Below, piece after piece: positions 16,374-25,839 of a stretch of 38,639 bases of DNA. Each line of letters begins with the position of its first letter. The first letter of the stretch is position 1. The translations under genes and the position numbers were made by a program. Origin of the DNA: Bacteroidota bacterium (GTDB lineage Bacteria > Bacteroidota > Bacteroidia > 2-12-FULL-35-15); contig SXIH01000020.1 in NCBI GenBank assembly GCA_005772895.1, positions 1-38,639 on the forward strand, written 5' to 3'. Under the pieces are notes generated by a model. It did no database searches. It saw nothing but the letters and a program-made list of their open reading frames with translations, and had not been told where the DNA came from.

Positions 16374-19300
16374 CTAGTAGGAATCCAGGTCGGTTGGCCT
16401 CAGTACTCCAAACCATTTCAATGTTTTTTCACCTACATCGGGCACATTCACATAAATGATATACATACCACTTGCGATTGGGACTCTTGCTTGGTTTTTT
16501 AAATCCCAATCCAACGATGTTTTTGGGTCAGACTTATTAAATTTCCTAATTAATGTTCCATTCAAAGTATAAATAGAAATGGAACATTTTTCAGGAAGAT
16601 TTGTAATTTTTACAATGTTCTCCAATGCTCTTTTTTCATAAGCTGAATAAGCATAATACGGATTAGGAACTATGTTAATCAAATCAAGTGCATTTTCAGC
16701 AGTTTCTGCGTCACCTTTATGTGTTTCTATTTCGGACGTATTGAAAGTATACATTGGCCAATTCACATTTTGAGGAGCGGCAGCTGTATCAGCATTATTT
16801 GCAACATTGGTTGTATAGCCTCTTTCATAAGGTTTTGCAACTCTTAACCTAAACTTCACAGTTGATTCGAACCATGTATGCCCAGGAATTAACAAAGGAA
16901 TATTCACCCACATTGCATCTGAAAAAACTTCTCTTTTGTATGGATTATCTCCAATCGAACTTCCTAAGGTAGCTAAAGTTAAAAGTAAATCGTGAATTGC
17001 TTTTCCTTTATCGTACCTCGGAATATCTCTCAAAGCATTTGGCATATAAGCATCAGTGCTGGCAAAAGTTGCATCACCATTGTGACCAAAAATGTAGATA
17101 TAATGTTTTCCTCCAAACAAAGGATCACCATTTGCTGCATATTTTGAACTTGTGGGATTCCATTTCATATCATTTCCATTATCAGCAGTAAGCCAGGAAT
17201 CCTCTCCAAACGCCATGTTCAAACGTTCGCCTGTTTCCAAGTTAATAGCATAACCCGGGAACCAACCCATTCCGGTTGCAAAATCATTATTATCTGCCGA
17301 TGGAAAATTTGCATTTCCATTTTTATCTACAGAAGCCTGATCACGCATCCACAATTTTTTTGCATTACCTACTGACAATTGATCATCGTCACATTCTTCT
17401 AAAACCGGACAACGTGTCCACAATGATTTATCAGAAGTAATTACAACATCAACAGATGCGATATTGGAAATTTTATTTAATGTCATATACAAAGGCCAAG
17501 CCGGAGCACCTTTAAAATAAACAGATGTAGAAGTTGGATCTGTTCCCAAGCCTGTTGCACACAAACGATATGGCGCCCATGTTTTTCCAATTATGTTTTC
17601 ATAATCCTGATTAGGATCCATTGGAAATCCTGCAGAAACTACATCACTAAAAATTGGATTTCCAGAAACATATGATCCTGAATGAATCCAATTTGCATAC
17701 GTATCTCCTTCTTCATCAGCCAATCCACTCAACCATTGTTTTGTATTATCTGAATATTCAATTGTTGCTTCCAGGAAACCTCCTTTTACAGCAGGAACAG
17801 GAGTTGTTGTAAGTGGATCAACTGTATAAGAAACATTTACAGAAATCCCCCAAGTTGGAATTGAATACGACATTGAACCTGATGGTTGTCCGTTAATAAT
17901 TTGCTCATTTGCCGTTGCAATTGTTTTATCTGAATTTACAACATCACCTGTTGTCAGATTTTTTAGTTTCCAAGTTGCTGCAGAAGTAAGTCCGTATAAT
18001 TTAAATTCAAAATTAGTTGCTTTGGGAACATTTAAAGGGTCTACAACTTTAATATTCACCGGACCTCTGCTATTTTCATAAACCGGATTTATTGAACGGG
18101 AACTTGCTCCTAAAATTTCAGCAACAGTTCCTGCAGTTAAATCCAAAACATTTCCACCATTTCCATGTCCTTCGATACGTGTTAATTTTGGACCAGAACC
18201 ATAAGTAGAATGCTGTTCGGTTCCACCAGCTTCAGGTGAAGGAATATGAGGAATTGCAGAATGATTAAAATATCCATCGGAATATTGGTTACTGGAAATA
18301 AATGGCAGGTAATCTTTTGGAATACTAAAATTCGGATCTTTCAAAGTAGATGAATAACCATAAGCAACAATTGCGTAATAATATGTTTTATGATTTACTA
18401 AAGCAGTATTGCCAGTAGCAAATTTATCTTCCTTTACAGAAACAGAATGTACAACACCGGCATCAGCACCATTCACCATTTCATGAGGCACCAATGCCTG
18501 TAGCGATACATCATTAGTATAATTTACAATTTGACTAACAGTATCTTTTTTATCACATTGAAAAACTATTCTTGCTCTATCTACATTGTACAATTCAGTT
18601 GCTGATACTGTTTCATCTTTCAATTGATAAATAATATATCCTTGGAAAGTATAAGGTTTATCCAATCCGGAAGATTTATCATAATCTTCAGAATAATTTT
18701 CATTGTAATTATTTGATGTAGTAGGATTAGTCCAAGATAAAATCAATTCATTTTCTAATTCCTGAATAGCTAAATTTGGAGCATCGGGGCCACTTAATAA
18801 AGCGAAACAATTATTAAAAAGATCCTGAGCTTTTGCATCAGCACCTTTCATTAAGGTAACCGAAGCTAAATTTCCACCTTGTGTTGCACGTGCCCAAACC
18901 AAACCAGTAGTAATTGTATTTACAGCTCCTGGCTTTAAAGTAAATGGTCCGGCACTTTGCAGAAATCGTCTGTCATCAGGAACATTATTTTCTGTTTCCT
19001 CTGACCACGGAGCTTGAATGCCTCCTGTTCCAAAACCTGTTGGATCAGAAGCACCAGGAAACATATAATCACATTGAACTCCCGTTAAGTGACCTGTTCC
19101 ACCATAAGTGATAGGAGTTCCATCAATCCAATAACCAGCTAAATAGTTATAAAAATCAACTGTTCCATTTGGGTTGCCAGTAGGAATATTATTAAAGTTA
19201 TTATAATAAACAAACTTTGACATACCGAGTCGTTCATTATCAATTTCGTCATCATCATAACCTACATAACTTGCAGGAACAGAAGTTGCTAGATCATCAA

Positions 19301-20393
19301 GTCCATTAGGGTCAGCAAACGGCCCTTCAAAAAAATCGCAACCAATTGCAGGAGGATTTATTCCATAAGGAATTTGTCCTGGTGGTGGATTATCATCTAC
19401 TAAATCGCCATTGTAACAATATCCTAAGCCTAATTCCACATCACAACCCACATAATCATCAGATGCAGAACCTAAATCAGCATCTACCCAAACTCCAAAA
19501 AATGTACTGTCTAATCGAAAAGAAGATTTATTAATAATCTTATAATTATAGAACGTCATGTCATTTACTGCATCATTTGTTTGAAATGCAAATGCTTGTG
19601 CTTGAATTTCTAAACCAATTGCAGCTCCACCTGTTTCGGAGTGAGTATTTCCTTTATCATTAAATACCCAATACAAAACCTGATCACCAAATAAATCTGC
19701 ATCACATGGAGTAAATTTATATCCTACAGAATCCGGACGGGTTCCATCACCTAACCAAAAATCGGGATAATCACCTGCGTAGGGTTCATATATATTGTTT
19801 CCGTTTGAATCATAATATGGTGCTAGTGGTTGACCTTCTGGATTTAAAGTAGGCCAATTTAAAATCATATCCATTGCTGCCGGGTCGGTTGGGTTAGGAG
19901 TTCCTGGTGATGTTATGACCCAATTTCTAAACGTTTCCACATCACTTTTGTTTAGCTTGAATATTTTGTCCCAAGCCAAACAAGTACCCGCATCTGTTGA
20001 GGCAATAGAATTTAAAGGACCTGGCCAATAGTCATTTCCTGTTTGGCGATAGGTCATTGCAGCCACTTTTAATGTTCCATTGGCATCAATACCTCCAATC
20101 CATAAGGAACCTGCATACAGTGAAGTTGGACCATTTTCCCCAGGAGCAGGTTTGGGAACAAAGTATTTACCATTTACCAAATCCCACCACATATCTCCTC
20201 CATTTAAAATGGTAGCTCTGACATTATTAATATCCAAATCGGCACTGGCCGTGGCAGGTGCACATAGCGACATTACTGATTTGTTTTGAGTTTGGGATGT
20301 TGCAACAGTTCTTCCCACATTTTCTTTTCCCACTGCAGAAAAAGAACACAGAAGAACGTTTGCAGTTAGTAATAATTTGAAACGATTTTTCAT
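16374..20393 (-). CDS. Large secreted protein B, T9SS-type C-terminal domain-like, paralogue of A
   Basis: 1339 residues, function unknown. Signal peptide about 1-22 (MKNRFKLLLT to SAVG). The N-terminal region contains DSNGNNIYEPYAGD (195-208), a calcium-loop-like Asp/Asn motif also seen in A. A fibronectin-III-like segment follows GPDAPNLAIQELENELILSW. The last 100 residues (1240-1339) look like a type IX secretion sorting fold (VPNPYYAY, ISIYTLNGTLIRKF, SGMYIIYV) but run on to FGVLRPTDLDSY instead of ending in the usual short basic strand. All cysteines of the mature region line up with those of A. It is separated from the PorV-like gene by a terminator and a hairpin-rich leader, so it has its own transcription. 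Probably cell-surface or exported. Confidence 0.8.
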   Translation of the reverse strand: MKNRFKLLLTANVLLCSFSAVGKENVGRTVATSQTQNKSVMSLCAPATASADLDINNVRATILNGGDMWWDLVNGKYFVPKPAPGENGPTSLYAGSLWIGGIDANGTLKVAAMTYRQTGNDYWPGPLNSIASTDAGTCLAWDKIFKLNKSDVETFRNWVITSPGTPNPTDPAAMDMILNWPTLNPEGQPLAPYYDSNGNNIYEPYAGDYPDFWLGDGTRPDSVGYKFTPCDADLFGDQVLYWVFNDKGNTHSETGGAAIGLEIQAQAFAFQTNDAVNDMTFYNYKIINKSSFRLDSTFFGVWVDADLGSASDDYVGCDVELGLGYCYNGDLVDDNPPPGQIPYGINPPAIGCDFFEGPFADPNGLDDLATSVPASYVGYDDDEIDNERLGMSKFVYYNNFNNIPTGNPNGTVDFYNYLAGYWIDGTPITYGGTGHLTGVQCDYMFPGASDPTGFGTGGIQAPWSEETENNVPDDRRFLQSAGPFTLKPGAVNTITTGLVWARATQGGNLASVTLMKGADAKAQDLFNNCFALLSGPDAPNLAIQELENELILSWTNPTTSNNYNENYSEDYDKSSGLDKPYTFQGYIIYQLKDETVSATELYNVDRARIVFQCDKKDTVSQIVNYTNDVSLQALVPHEMVNGADAGVVHSVSVKEDKFATGNTALVNHKTYYYAIVAYGYSSTLKDPNFSIPKDYLPFISSNQYSDGYFNHSAIPHIPSPEAGGTEQHSTYGSGPKLTRIEGHGNGGNVLDLTAGTVAEILGASSRSINPVYENSRGPVNIKVVDPLNVPKATNFEFKLYGLTSAATWKLKNLTTGDVVNSDKTIATANEQIINGQPSGSMSYSIPTWGISVNVSYTVDPLTTTPVPAVKGGFLEATIEYSDNTKQWLSGLADEEGDTYANWIHSGSYVSGNPIFSDVVSAGFPMDPNQDYENIIGKTWAPYRLCATGLGTDPTSTSVYFKGAPAWPLYMTLNKISNIASVDVVITSDKSLWTRCPVLEECDDDQLSVGNAKKLWMRDQASVDKNGNANFPSADNNDFATGMGWFPGYAINLETGERLNMAFGEDSWLTADNGNDMKWNPTSSKYAANGDPLFGGKHYIYIFGHNGDATFASTDAYMPNALRDIPRYDKGKAIHDLLLTLATLGSSIGDNPYKREVFSDAMWVNIPLLIPGHTWFESTVKFRLRVAKPYERGYTTNVANNADTAAAPQNVNWPMYTFNTSEIETHKGDAETAENALDLINIVPNPYYAYSAYEKRALENIVKITNLPEKCSISIYTLNGTLIRKFNKSDPKTSLDWDLKNQARVPIASGMYIIYVNVPDVGEKTLKWFGVLRPTDLDSY

Positions 20394-20436
20394 ATCATTA
20401 TTATTAATTGTGTTATTCTATTTAAGCGTGGGATGT

Positions 20437-20526
20437 CCGATTAAACAATCGGAGTAAGCTATTTGAAAAGAAGGGGATTTCTTTTCATTTTAAAATTTAC
20501 AACATTTAAAAGATGGGGAATCTTTT
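20437..20526 (-). promoter_or_regulatory. Three small hairpins in the leader region of large protein B
   Basis: Three perfect inverted repeats occur in 90 nt: CCGATT/AATCGG (20437-20452), GAAAAGAA/TTCTTTTC (20465-20486) and AAAAGAT/ATCTTTT (20508-20526). On the minus strand the last two expose CCCC in loops of 6 and 5 nt. The region lies between the PorV-like gene's terminator and the B start codon. No clear promoter box was found in it. Confidence 0.55.
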
Positions 20527-20545
20527 ATTTGTTGTTGTGCTAATC

Positions 20546-20580
20546 AAAAAAAAAGAGAATCCTCAGATGGGGATTCTCTT
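20546..20580 (-). terminator. Terminator after the PorV-like gene
   Basis: AAGAGAATCC (20553-20562) pairs with GGATTCTCTT (20571-20580). On the minus strand it is followed by about nine T. It lies 48 nt past the PorV-like stop and ends the TonB receptor-A-PorV operon. Confidence 0.92.
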
Positions 20581-20627
20581 AGTATTTTAAAAACAATATT
20601 TTGTTACAAGCAAAAGCTTGTCAATTT

Positions 20628-21707
20628 TTATAAATTTATTCTTGCTCCGAAAGAGTGTGTTCCTTGGAAAGGATCAGTAGCTCTGTACGAATAATCTAAA
20701 GCAAAAGTAGATTTGTTTTTTCCGAAAGGAAGCTCAACTGTAAAACCAGCACTTGGACCAGTAAATACAGTAGTTCTGTTTTCTTTGTCTCTGATATCTT
20801 TTTCATGACAATATCCAACGCGAACCATTAACATATTTTTCCAGCCGTACTCCAAACCAATTTTTAAATGATTTTTTTCAAAAGAGTTAGAAGTAAAAGC
20901 TCCCATTGCAGTAACTCTGTGCGTTTGCATTGAAGCACTGTCTTTCTTGATATAAAAATCATATCCACCACCGATGTTTAACAATGAAGGTAATTCGAAT
21001 TGAGCTGTTCTGTTTTCAACTGTATATGTTGTACCATTAGTACTTCCAGGAATTTCAGCTTTCATTGATAAACCATCACCTGAGAATTTCATACGAGGTC
21101 CAACATTTTTCAAGGAAATACCAAATTTTATCTGATTGTGTTTCCCGGCTACGTATTGAATACCTGCATCAAACGCAACACCTCTTGCACTAACGTTTGC
21201 TGTTTTTTCTGAAATCACTTTTAAAGTTAAACCTCCATAAATATTATCAGAAAAACCTTTTGCATACGACAAACCAATATTCACAAATTGCGGAGAAAAA
21301 GTTCCGATTCCACCTTCAGGATTATCAACTGTAGTGATTTCAATATCGCCAAAATCCATTGACATAATTGATAAACCAATTGCTCCTGTTTCACCAACTC
21401 TTTGAGTTAATCCAAAAGCATTGATATTAATGTCTGTACCTTTTAACCAGTTTGTACGACAAAACATCAACTCTGTTTTCTTAGTGAAAGCAGTCCCTGC
21501 AACGTTAATAAACATTGCTTCAAGTCCTCTAGCACCTGCAACGTTTGAACCAGCCCATCCTGAACTACGAGCCCAAGGGTTGATTAATAATTCGGTTGCA
21601 CCAGCCTGACCAGAACGATCAGGGTTACCAGCTAATGCTTTATTAGTTGGCGCTAAAAACAATCCTACTAGGACTAATGGTGCTACTATTTTACTATATT
21701 TTTTCAT
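20628..21707 (-). CDS. PorV/PorQ-family outer-membrane beta-barrel protein
   Basis: 359 residues with a signal peptide (about 1-26, ending KALAG). The mature N-terminus, with GATELLINPWARSSGWAGSN, is the family signature, and alternating strands continue to a barrel-type end FGARINL. Known family members include PorV, which shuttles T9SS cargo from the translocon to the PorU sortase, and PorQ. The sequence here is probably a paralogue rather than the core PorV, because its neighbours are a cargo-like protein and a receptor and not por genes. It starts 48 nt after large protein A and is likely co-transcribed with it. A dedicated carrier role for A is inference. Confidence 0.85.
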   Translation of the reverse strand: MKKYSKIVAPLVLVGLFLAPTNKALAGNPDRSGQAGATELLINPWARSSGWAGSNVAGARGLEAMFINVAGTAFTKKTELMFCRTNWLKGTDININAFGLTQRVGETGAIGLSIMSMDFGDIEITTVDNPEGGIGTFSPQFVNIGLSYAKGFSDNIYGGLTLKVISEKTANVSARGVAFDAGIQYVAGKHNQIKFGISLKNVGPRMKFSGDGLSMKAEIPGSTNGTTYTVENRTAQFELPSLLNIGGGYDFYIKKDSASMQTHRVTAMGAFTSNSFEKNHLKIGLEYGWKNMLMVRVGYCHEKDIRDKENRTTVFTGPSAGFTVELPFGKNKSTFALDYSYRATDPFQGTHSFGARINL

Positions 21708-21755
21708 ATGTCAATATTTATGAATCTTTATTCTAATACAAATTATTTAATCAGA

Positions 21756-24700
21756 CTAGTACGAATCCAAATCCGTTGGACGCAATACACCAAACCATTT
21801 TAATGTTTTTTCTCCAATATCAGGTACATTAATATGAATGATGTACATACCACTGGCGATAGGAACTCTAGCTTGATTTTTCAAATCCCAATCAAGAGAT
21901 GTTTTTGGATCGTCTTTATTAAACTTTCTGATTAATGTTCCATTCAATGTATAAATTGAAATTTTACATTTTTCAGGAAGGTTTGTAATCTTAACAATGT
22001 TCTCCAAAGCTTTTTTCTCATAACCAGAATAAGCATAATATGGATTTGGAACAACGTTAATCAAGTCAAGTGCATTTCCTGCAGTTTCTGCATCATTTGT
22101 ATGTGTTTCAATATCCGAAGAATTGAAAGTATACATTGGCCAGTTATTATTTTGTGGTGTAGCAGAAATATCAGTACTAGAAGGCACGTTTGCAGTGTAT
22201 CCAATTTGATACGATTTAGCAACTCTCAATCTGTATTTGATTGTTGTTTCACCGATTCCATGACCAGCAGCTAACAATGGAATGTTCACCCACATAGCAT
22301 CGTTAAATACTTCACGTTTGTATGCATCACTAGTTCCACCAGAACCACCACCTGCAACAGCAGCAGTTTCCAATAAATCATGCAATACTTTTCCTTTGTC
22401 GTAACGAGGAATATCTCTCAATGCATTTGGTAAATAAGCATCTGTTGCAGGATAAACTGCATCACCGTTGTGACCAAAAATGTAGATATAATGTTTACCT
22501 CCGAACAATGGATCTCCTGTACTTGCGTAAACCGAGCCAGTAGGATTCCACCACATATCATTTCCTTTTTCAGTTACTAACCAAGAATCTTCACCAAAAG
22601 CCATATTCAAACGCTCACCTGTTTCAATGTTAATTGCATAACCAGGGAACCAGCTCATACCAGTTGCAAAATCGTTGTTATCAGTAGAAGGGAAATTTGC
22701 AACTCCGCTCTTGTTAACAGATGGAGATCCACGCATAAATAATTTTCTTACTCCACCTACTGATAGTGTTTTATCATCACACTCTTCTAATACCGGGCAA
22801 CGAGTCCACAATTCAGGGTGTGTATAATCAATTACAACATCCACAGAAGCAAGGTTAGAAGTTTTGTTCAATGAAATATTTGTTGGCCAAGCAGGAGCAC
22901 CTTTTGCATAAACCGAAGTTGATATTGGATCAGTTGCTATACCTGTAGCACATACACGATATGGTGCCCAAGTTTTACCAAGAATATTTTCATAATCTTG
23001 ATTCGGATCTGTTCCTGAACCACCTGCATCATTATAAATATTATCAGGAGCCGTGAACACTGCACCACCAGAACGAATCCAATTTGTATAAGTTGGACCA
23101 TCCTCATCTGCTAAACCTGTTAACCATTGTTTAGTATTGTCAGCGTATTCAACTGTAGCTTCAAGAAAACCGCCTTTTACTGCTGCAACAGGAGTTGTTA
23201 CTAATGGATCAACTGTATAAGCTACAGTCACAGAAATACCCCAAGATGGAATAGAATACTGTGTTGAACCAGAAGGTTGTCCGTTAATAATTTGCTCATT
23301 AGAAATAGCAATTGTTTTATCAGCTGTGATTGAATCACCTGTTGTTAAATTTTCTAATGTCCAGATTGCTGATGAAGTAATTGTAGTAGCGCCTGAAGTA
23401 TCAATTAATTTAAATTGGAAACTATGTCCTTCTGGAACGTTCAATGGATCTACAACTTTAATGTTAACCGGTCCATGACTTTGTTGGTAAACCGGATTAA
23501 TAATTCTGCTTGTAGAAGAATTTAAAATATCGTTCACACTTCCTGCAGTTAAATCTAACACATTACCACCATTTCCATGTCCTTCAATACGGGTTAATCT
23601 CGGACCGGTACCATAAGTTGAGTGTGCTTCTGTTCCACCAGCTTCAGGAGAAGGGTTATGAGGAATAGCTGAATAAGCAAACTGTCCATTTGGAAAACTA
23701 TTACTAGAAATAAATGGTAAATAATCTTTAGGAACTGCGAAATCAGGAGTAACTAAAGTTGGTGAAAAACCATAAGCTATGATTGCGAAATAATACGTTT
23801 TGTGATTTACCAAGGCAGTATTTCCTGTAGCAAATTTATCTTCTGTAACAGATAAAGAGTGAACTATTCCTAAGTCAGCACCATTTACCATTTCCTTAGG
23901 AACTAAAGCTTGCAATGCTACATCGTTAGTATAGTTTACAATTTGCTTGATATTATCTGTTTTATCACATTGAAGAACAATACGTGCTTTATCAACATTG
24001 TAAACATCAGCAGCAGTCACAGTTTCATCTTTCAACTGATATAAAATATATCCTTGGAAGCGGTACAATGAATCGCTACCTGTAGATTTATCATAATCTT
24101 CTGTGTATTCCTCATTGTAGTTATTGTGAGGAGCAACAGGATTAGTCCAAGTTAATATCAATTCATTTTCCATTTCCTGAATAGCCAAAACCGGAGCATC
24201 AGGACCAGTTAAAGTAACAAAACAGTTATTGAAAAGTTCTTGTGCTTTTGCATCAGCACCTTTCATTAAAGTAACTGAAGCAGAAGGACCACCTTGTGTT
24301 GCTCTTGCCCAAACCAAACCTGTTGTAATTGAATTTACAGCACCCGGTTGTAATGTAAACGGACCAGCACTTTGTAAGAATCGTCTATCAGCAGGAACGT
24401 TATTTTCTCCAATTTCATCCCATGGAGCTTGAGAACTTCCACCGGTTCCAAATCCTGTTGGATCTGAAGCACCAGGGAACATATAATCACATGGAACACC
24501 AGTTAAATAACCAATTCCACCATAAGTGATTGGATTAGCATCTCGCCACTCACCAGCCAAATAACCATAAAATTCAACACCGGCATTTGGGTTTCCTTGT
24601 GGAGTACCATCGTTATTATAGTAAACGAACTTTGACATTCCAATACGCTCATTATCTACAGAGTTATCGCCAAAACCAACATAACTTGCGGGAACTGTTC

Positions 24701-25793
24701 CGGCAGCATCATCAACTCCATTCGGATCAGCAAAAGGACCTTCAAAGAAATCGCAACCAATTGCAGGAGGATTAATACCATAAGGAATTTGTCCTGAAGG
24801 AGGATTGTCATCCACCAAATCTCCGTTGTAACAATATCCTAAACCTAATCCAACATCACAACCAACAAAGTCATCGGAAGCTGAACCTAAATCCGGATCG
24901 GCCCAAACACCAAAAAATGTACTGTCTAATCTGAAAGAAGATTTATTAATAACCTTATAATTATAAAAGGTCATGTTATTGATTTCGTTGCTCGTTTCAA
25001 AAGCAAATGCCTGCGCCTGAATTTCTAAACCAATCGCAGCACCACCTGTTTCGGAGTGAACGTTACCTTTATCGTTAAATACCCAAAATAAAACCTGATC
25101 ACCAAACAAATCTGCAGCACAAGCTGTACGGGCAGTATCACCAAAATCGCCAATAAAGAAGTCCGGATAATCACCAGCATATGGATCATATACACCATTT
25201 CCATTTCTGTCATGGTATGGAGCCAAAGGCTGACCTTCAGGGCTCAAAGTTGGCCAATTTAAAATGACATCCATCGCAGCTGGATCTGTTGGATTATCTC
25301 CAACTTGTCCGCCATCAAACCAAGAGATGTACACTTCAACTTCATTTTTATTAAGTTTGTAGAATTTATCCCAAGCCAAACAAGTAGTTGCATCTGTAGT
25401 TGCAGTAGATGTTAATGGACCAGGCCAATAATCGTTACCAGTTTGACGGTAAGTCATAGCTGCCACTTTTAAAGTAGAGCTCGCATCAATTCCACCTATC
25501 CACAAAGATCCTGCAAATAAAGACGTAGGACCATTTAAACCAGGAGCAGGTTTAGGAATCAAGTATTTACCATTCACTAAATCCCACCACATATCTCCAC
25601 CTGTTAAAATGGTAGCTCTTACGTTATTAATATCCAAATCTTCTTGTGCAGTTGCCGGAGCACACAATGACATTACTGATCTGAATTGATTTTGGGATGT
25701 TGCAATGCTAACCCCTACATTTTCTTTTGCCTGAGCAGAGAAAGAAAAAGCAACGATGCTTGCAGTGACAATTAATTTGAAACGATTCTTCAT
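21756..25793 (-). CDS. Large secreted protein A, T9SS-type C-terminal domain-like
   Basis: 1345 residues, function unknown. I place the start at the ATG at 25793 (MKNRFKL), not the in-frame ATG seven codons upstream, because paralogue B begins at the same point and has matching sequence before it. Signal peptide ends near SAQA. Shared with B in long identical blocks: DINNVRATIL, GGDMWWDLVNGKY, the calcium-loop-like DRNGNGVYDPYAGD, NPPAIGCDFFEGPFADPNG, TRCPVLEECDD, and the C-terminal CTD-like fold ending FGVLRPTDLDSY. A fibronectin-III-like segment follows GPDAPVLAIQEMENELILTW. It lies between the TonB receptor gene (46 nt upstream of this start) and the PorV-like gene (48 nt downstream). Likely exported with their help. 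Confidence 0.8.
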   Translation of the reverse strand: MKNRFKLIVTASIVAFSFSAQAKENVGVSIATSQNQFRSVMSLCAPATAQEDLDINNVRATILTGGDMWWDLVNGKYLIPKPAPGLNGPTSLFAGSLWIGGIDASSTLKVAAMTYRQTGNDYWPGPLTSTATTDATTCLAWDKFYKLNKNEVEVYISWFDGGQVGDNPTDPAAMDVILNWPTLSPEGQPLAPYHDRNGNGVYDPYAGDYPDFFIGDFGDTARTACAADLFGDQVLFWVFNDKGNVHSETGGAAIGLEIQAQAFAFETSNEINNMTFYNYKVINKSSFRLDSTFFGVWADPDLGSASDDFVGCDVGLGLGYCYNGDLVDDNPPSGQIPYGINPPAIGCDFFEGPFADPNGVDDAAGTVPASYVGFGDNSVDNERIGMSKFVYYNNDGTPQGNPNAGVEFYGYLAGEWRDANPITYGGIGYLTGVPCDYMFPGASDPTGFGTGGSSQAPWDEIGENNVPADRRFLQSAGPFTLQPGAVNSITTGLVWARATQGGPSASVTLMKGADAKAQELFNNCFVTLTGPDAPVLAIQEMENELILTWTNPVAPHNNYNEEYTEDYDKSTGSDSLYRFQGYILYQLKDETVTAADVYNVDKARIVLQCDKTDNIKQIVNYTNDVALQALVPKEMVNGADLGIVHSLSVTEDKFATGNTALVNHKTYYFAIIAYGFSPTLVTPDFAVPKDYLPFISSNSFPNGQFAYSAIPHNPSPEAGGTEAHSTYGTGPRLTRIEGHGNGGNVLDLTAGSVNDILNSSTSRIINPVYQQSHGPVNIKVVDPLNVPEGHSFQFKLIDTSGATTITSSAIWTLENLTTGDSITADKTIAISNEQIINGQPSGSTQYSIPSWGISVTVAYTVDPLVTTPVAAVKGGFLEATVEYADNTKQWLTGLADEDGPTYTNWIRSGGAVFTAPDNIYNDAGGSGTDPNQDYENILGKTWAPYRVCATGIATDPISTSVYAKGAPAWPTNISLNKTSNLASVDVVIDYTHPELWTRCPVLEECDDKTLSVGGVRKLFMRGSPSVNKSGVANFPSTDNNDFATGMSWFPGYAINIETGERLNMAFGEDSWLVTEKGNDMWWNPTGSVYASTGDPLFGGKHYIYIFGHNGDAVYPATDAYLPNALRDIPRYDKGKVLHDLLETAAVAGGGSGGTSDAYKREVFNDAMWVNIPLLAAGHGIGETTIKYRLRVAKSYQIGYTANVPSSTDISATPQNNNWPMYTFNSSDIETHTNDAETAGNALDLINVVPNPYYAYSGYEKKALENIVKITNLPEKCKISIYTLNGTLIRKFNKDDPKTSLDWDLKNQARVPIASGMYIIHINVPDIGEKTLKWFGVLRPTDLDSY

Positions 25794-25839
25794 ATTGTTA
25801 TTATTAAGTAGCATTATAAATTCTTTTTAAAAACTAAGA

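Noticed and set aside
20628-21707. Core T9SS component PorV
   Set aside because: The family match is clear, but the locus lacks other por genes and sits with cargo-like proteins, so a paralogue is more likely.
25794-25814. Seven extra N-terminal codons for large protein A
   Set aside because: Paralogue B starts at the equivalent of codon 8, and the signal peptide begins there with MKNRFKL.
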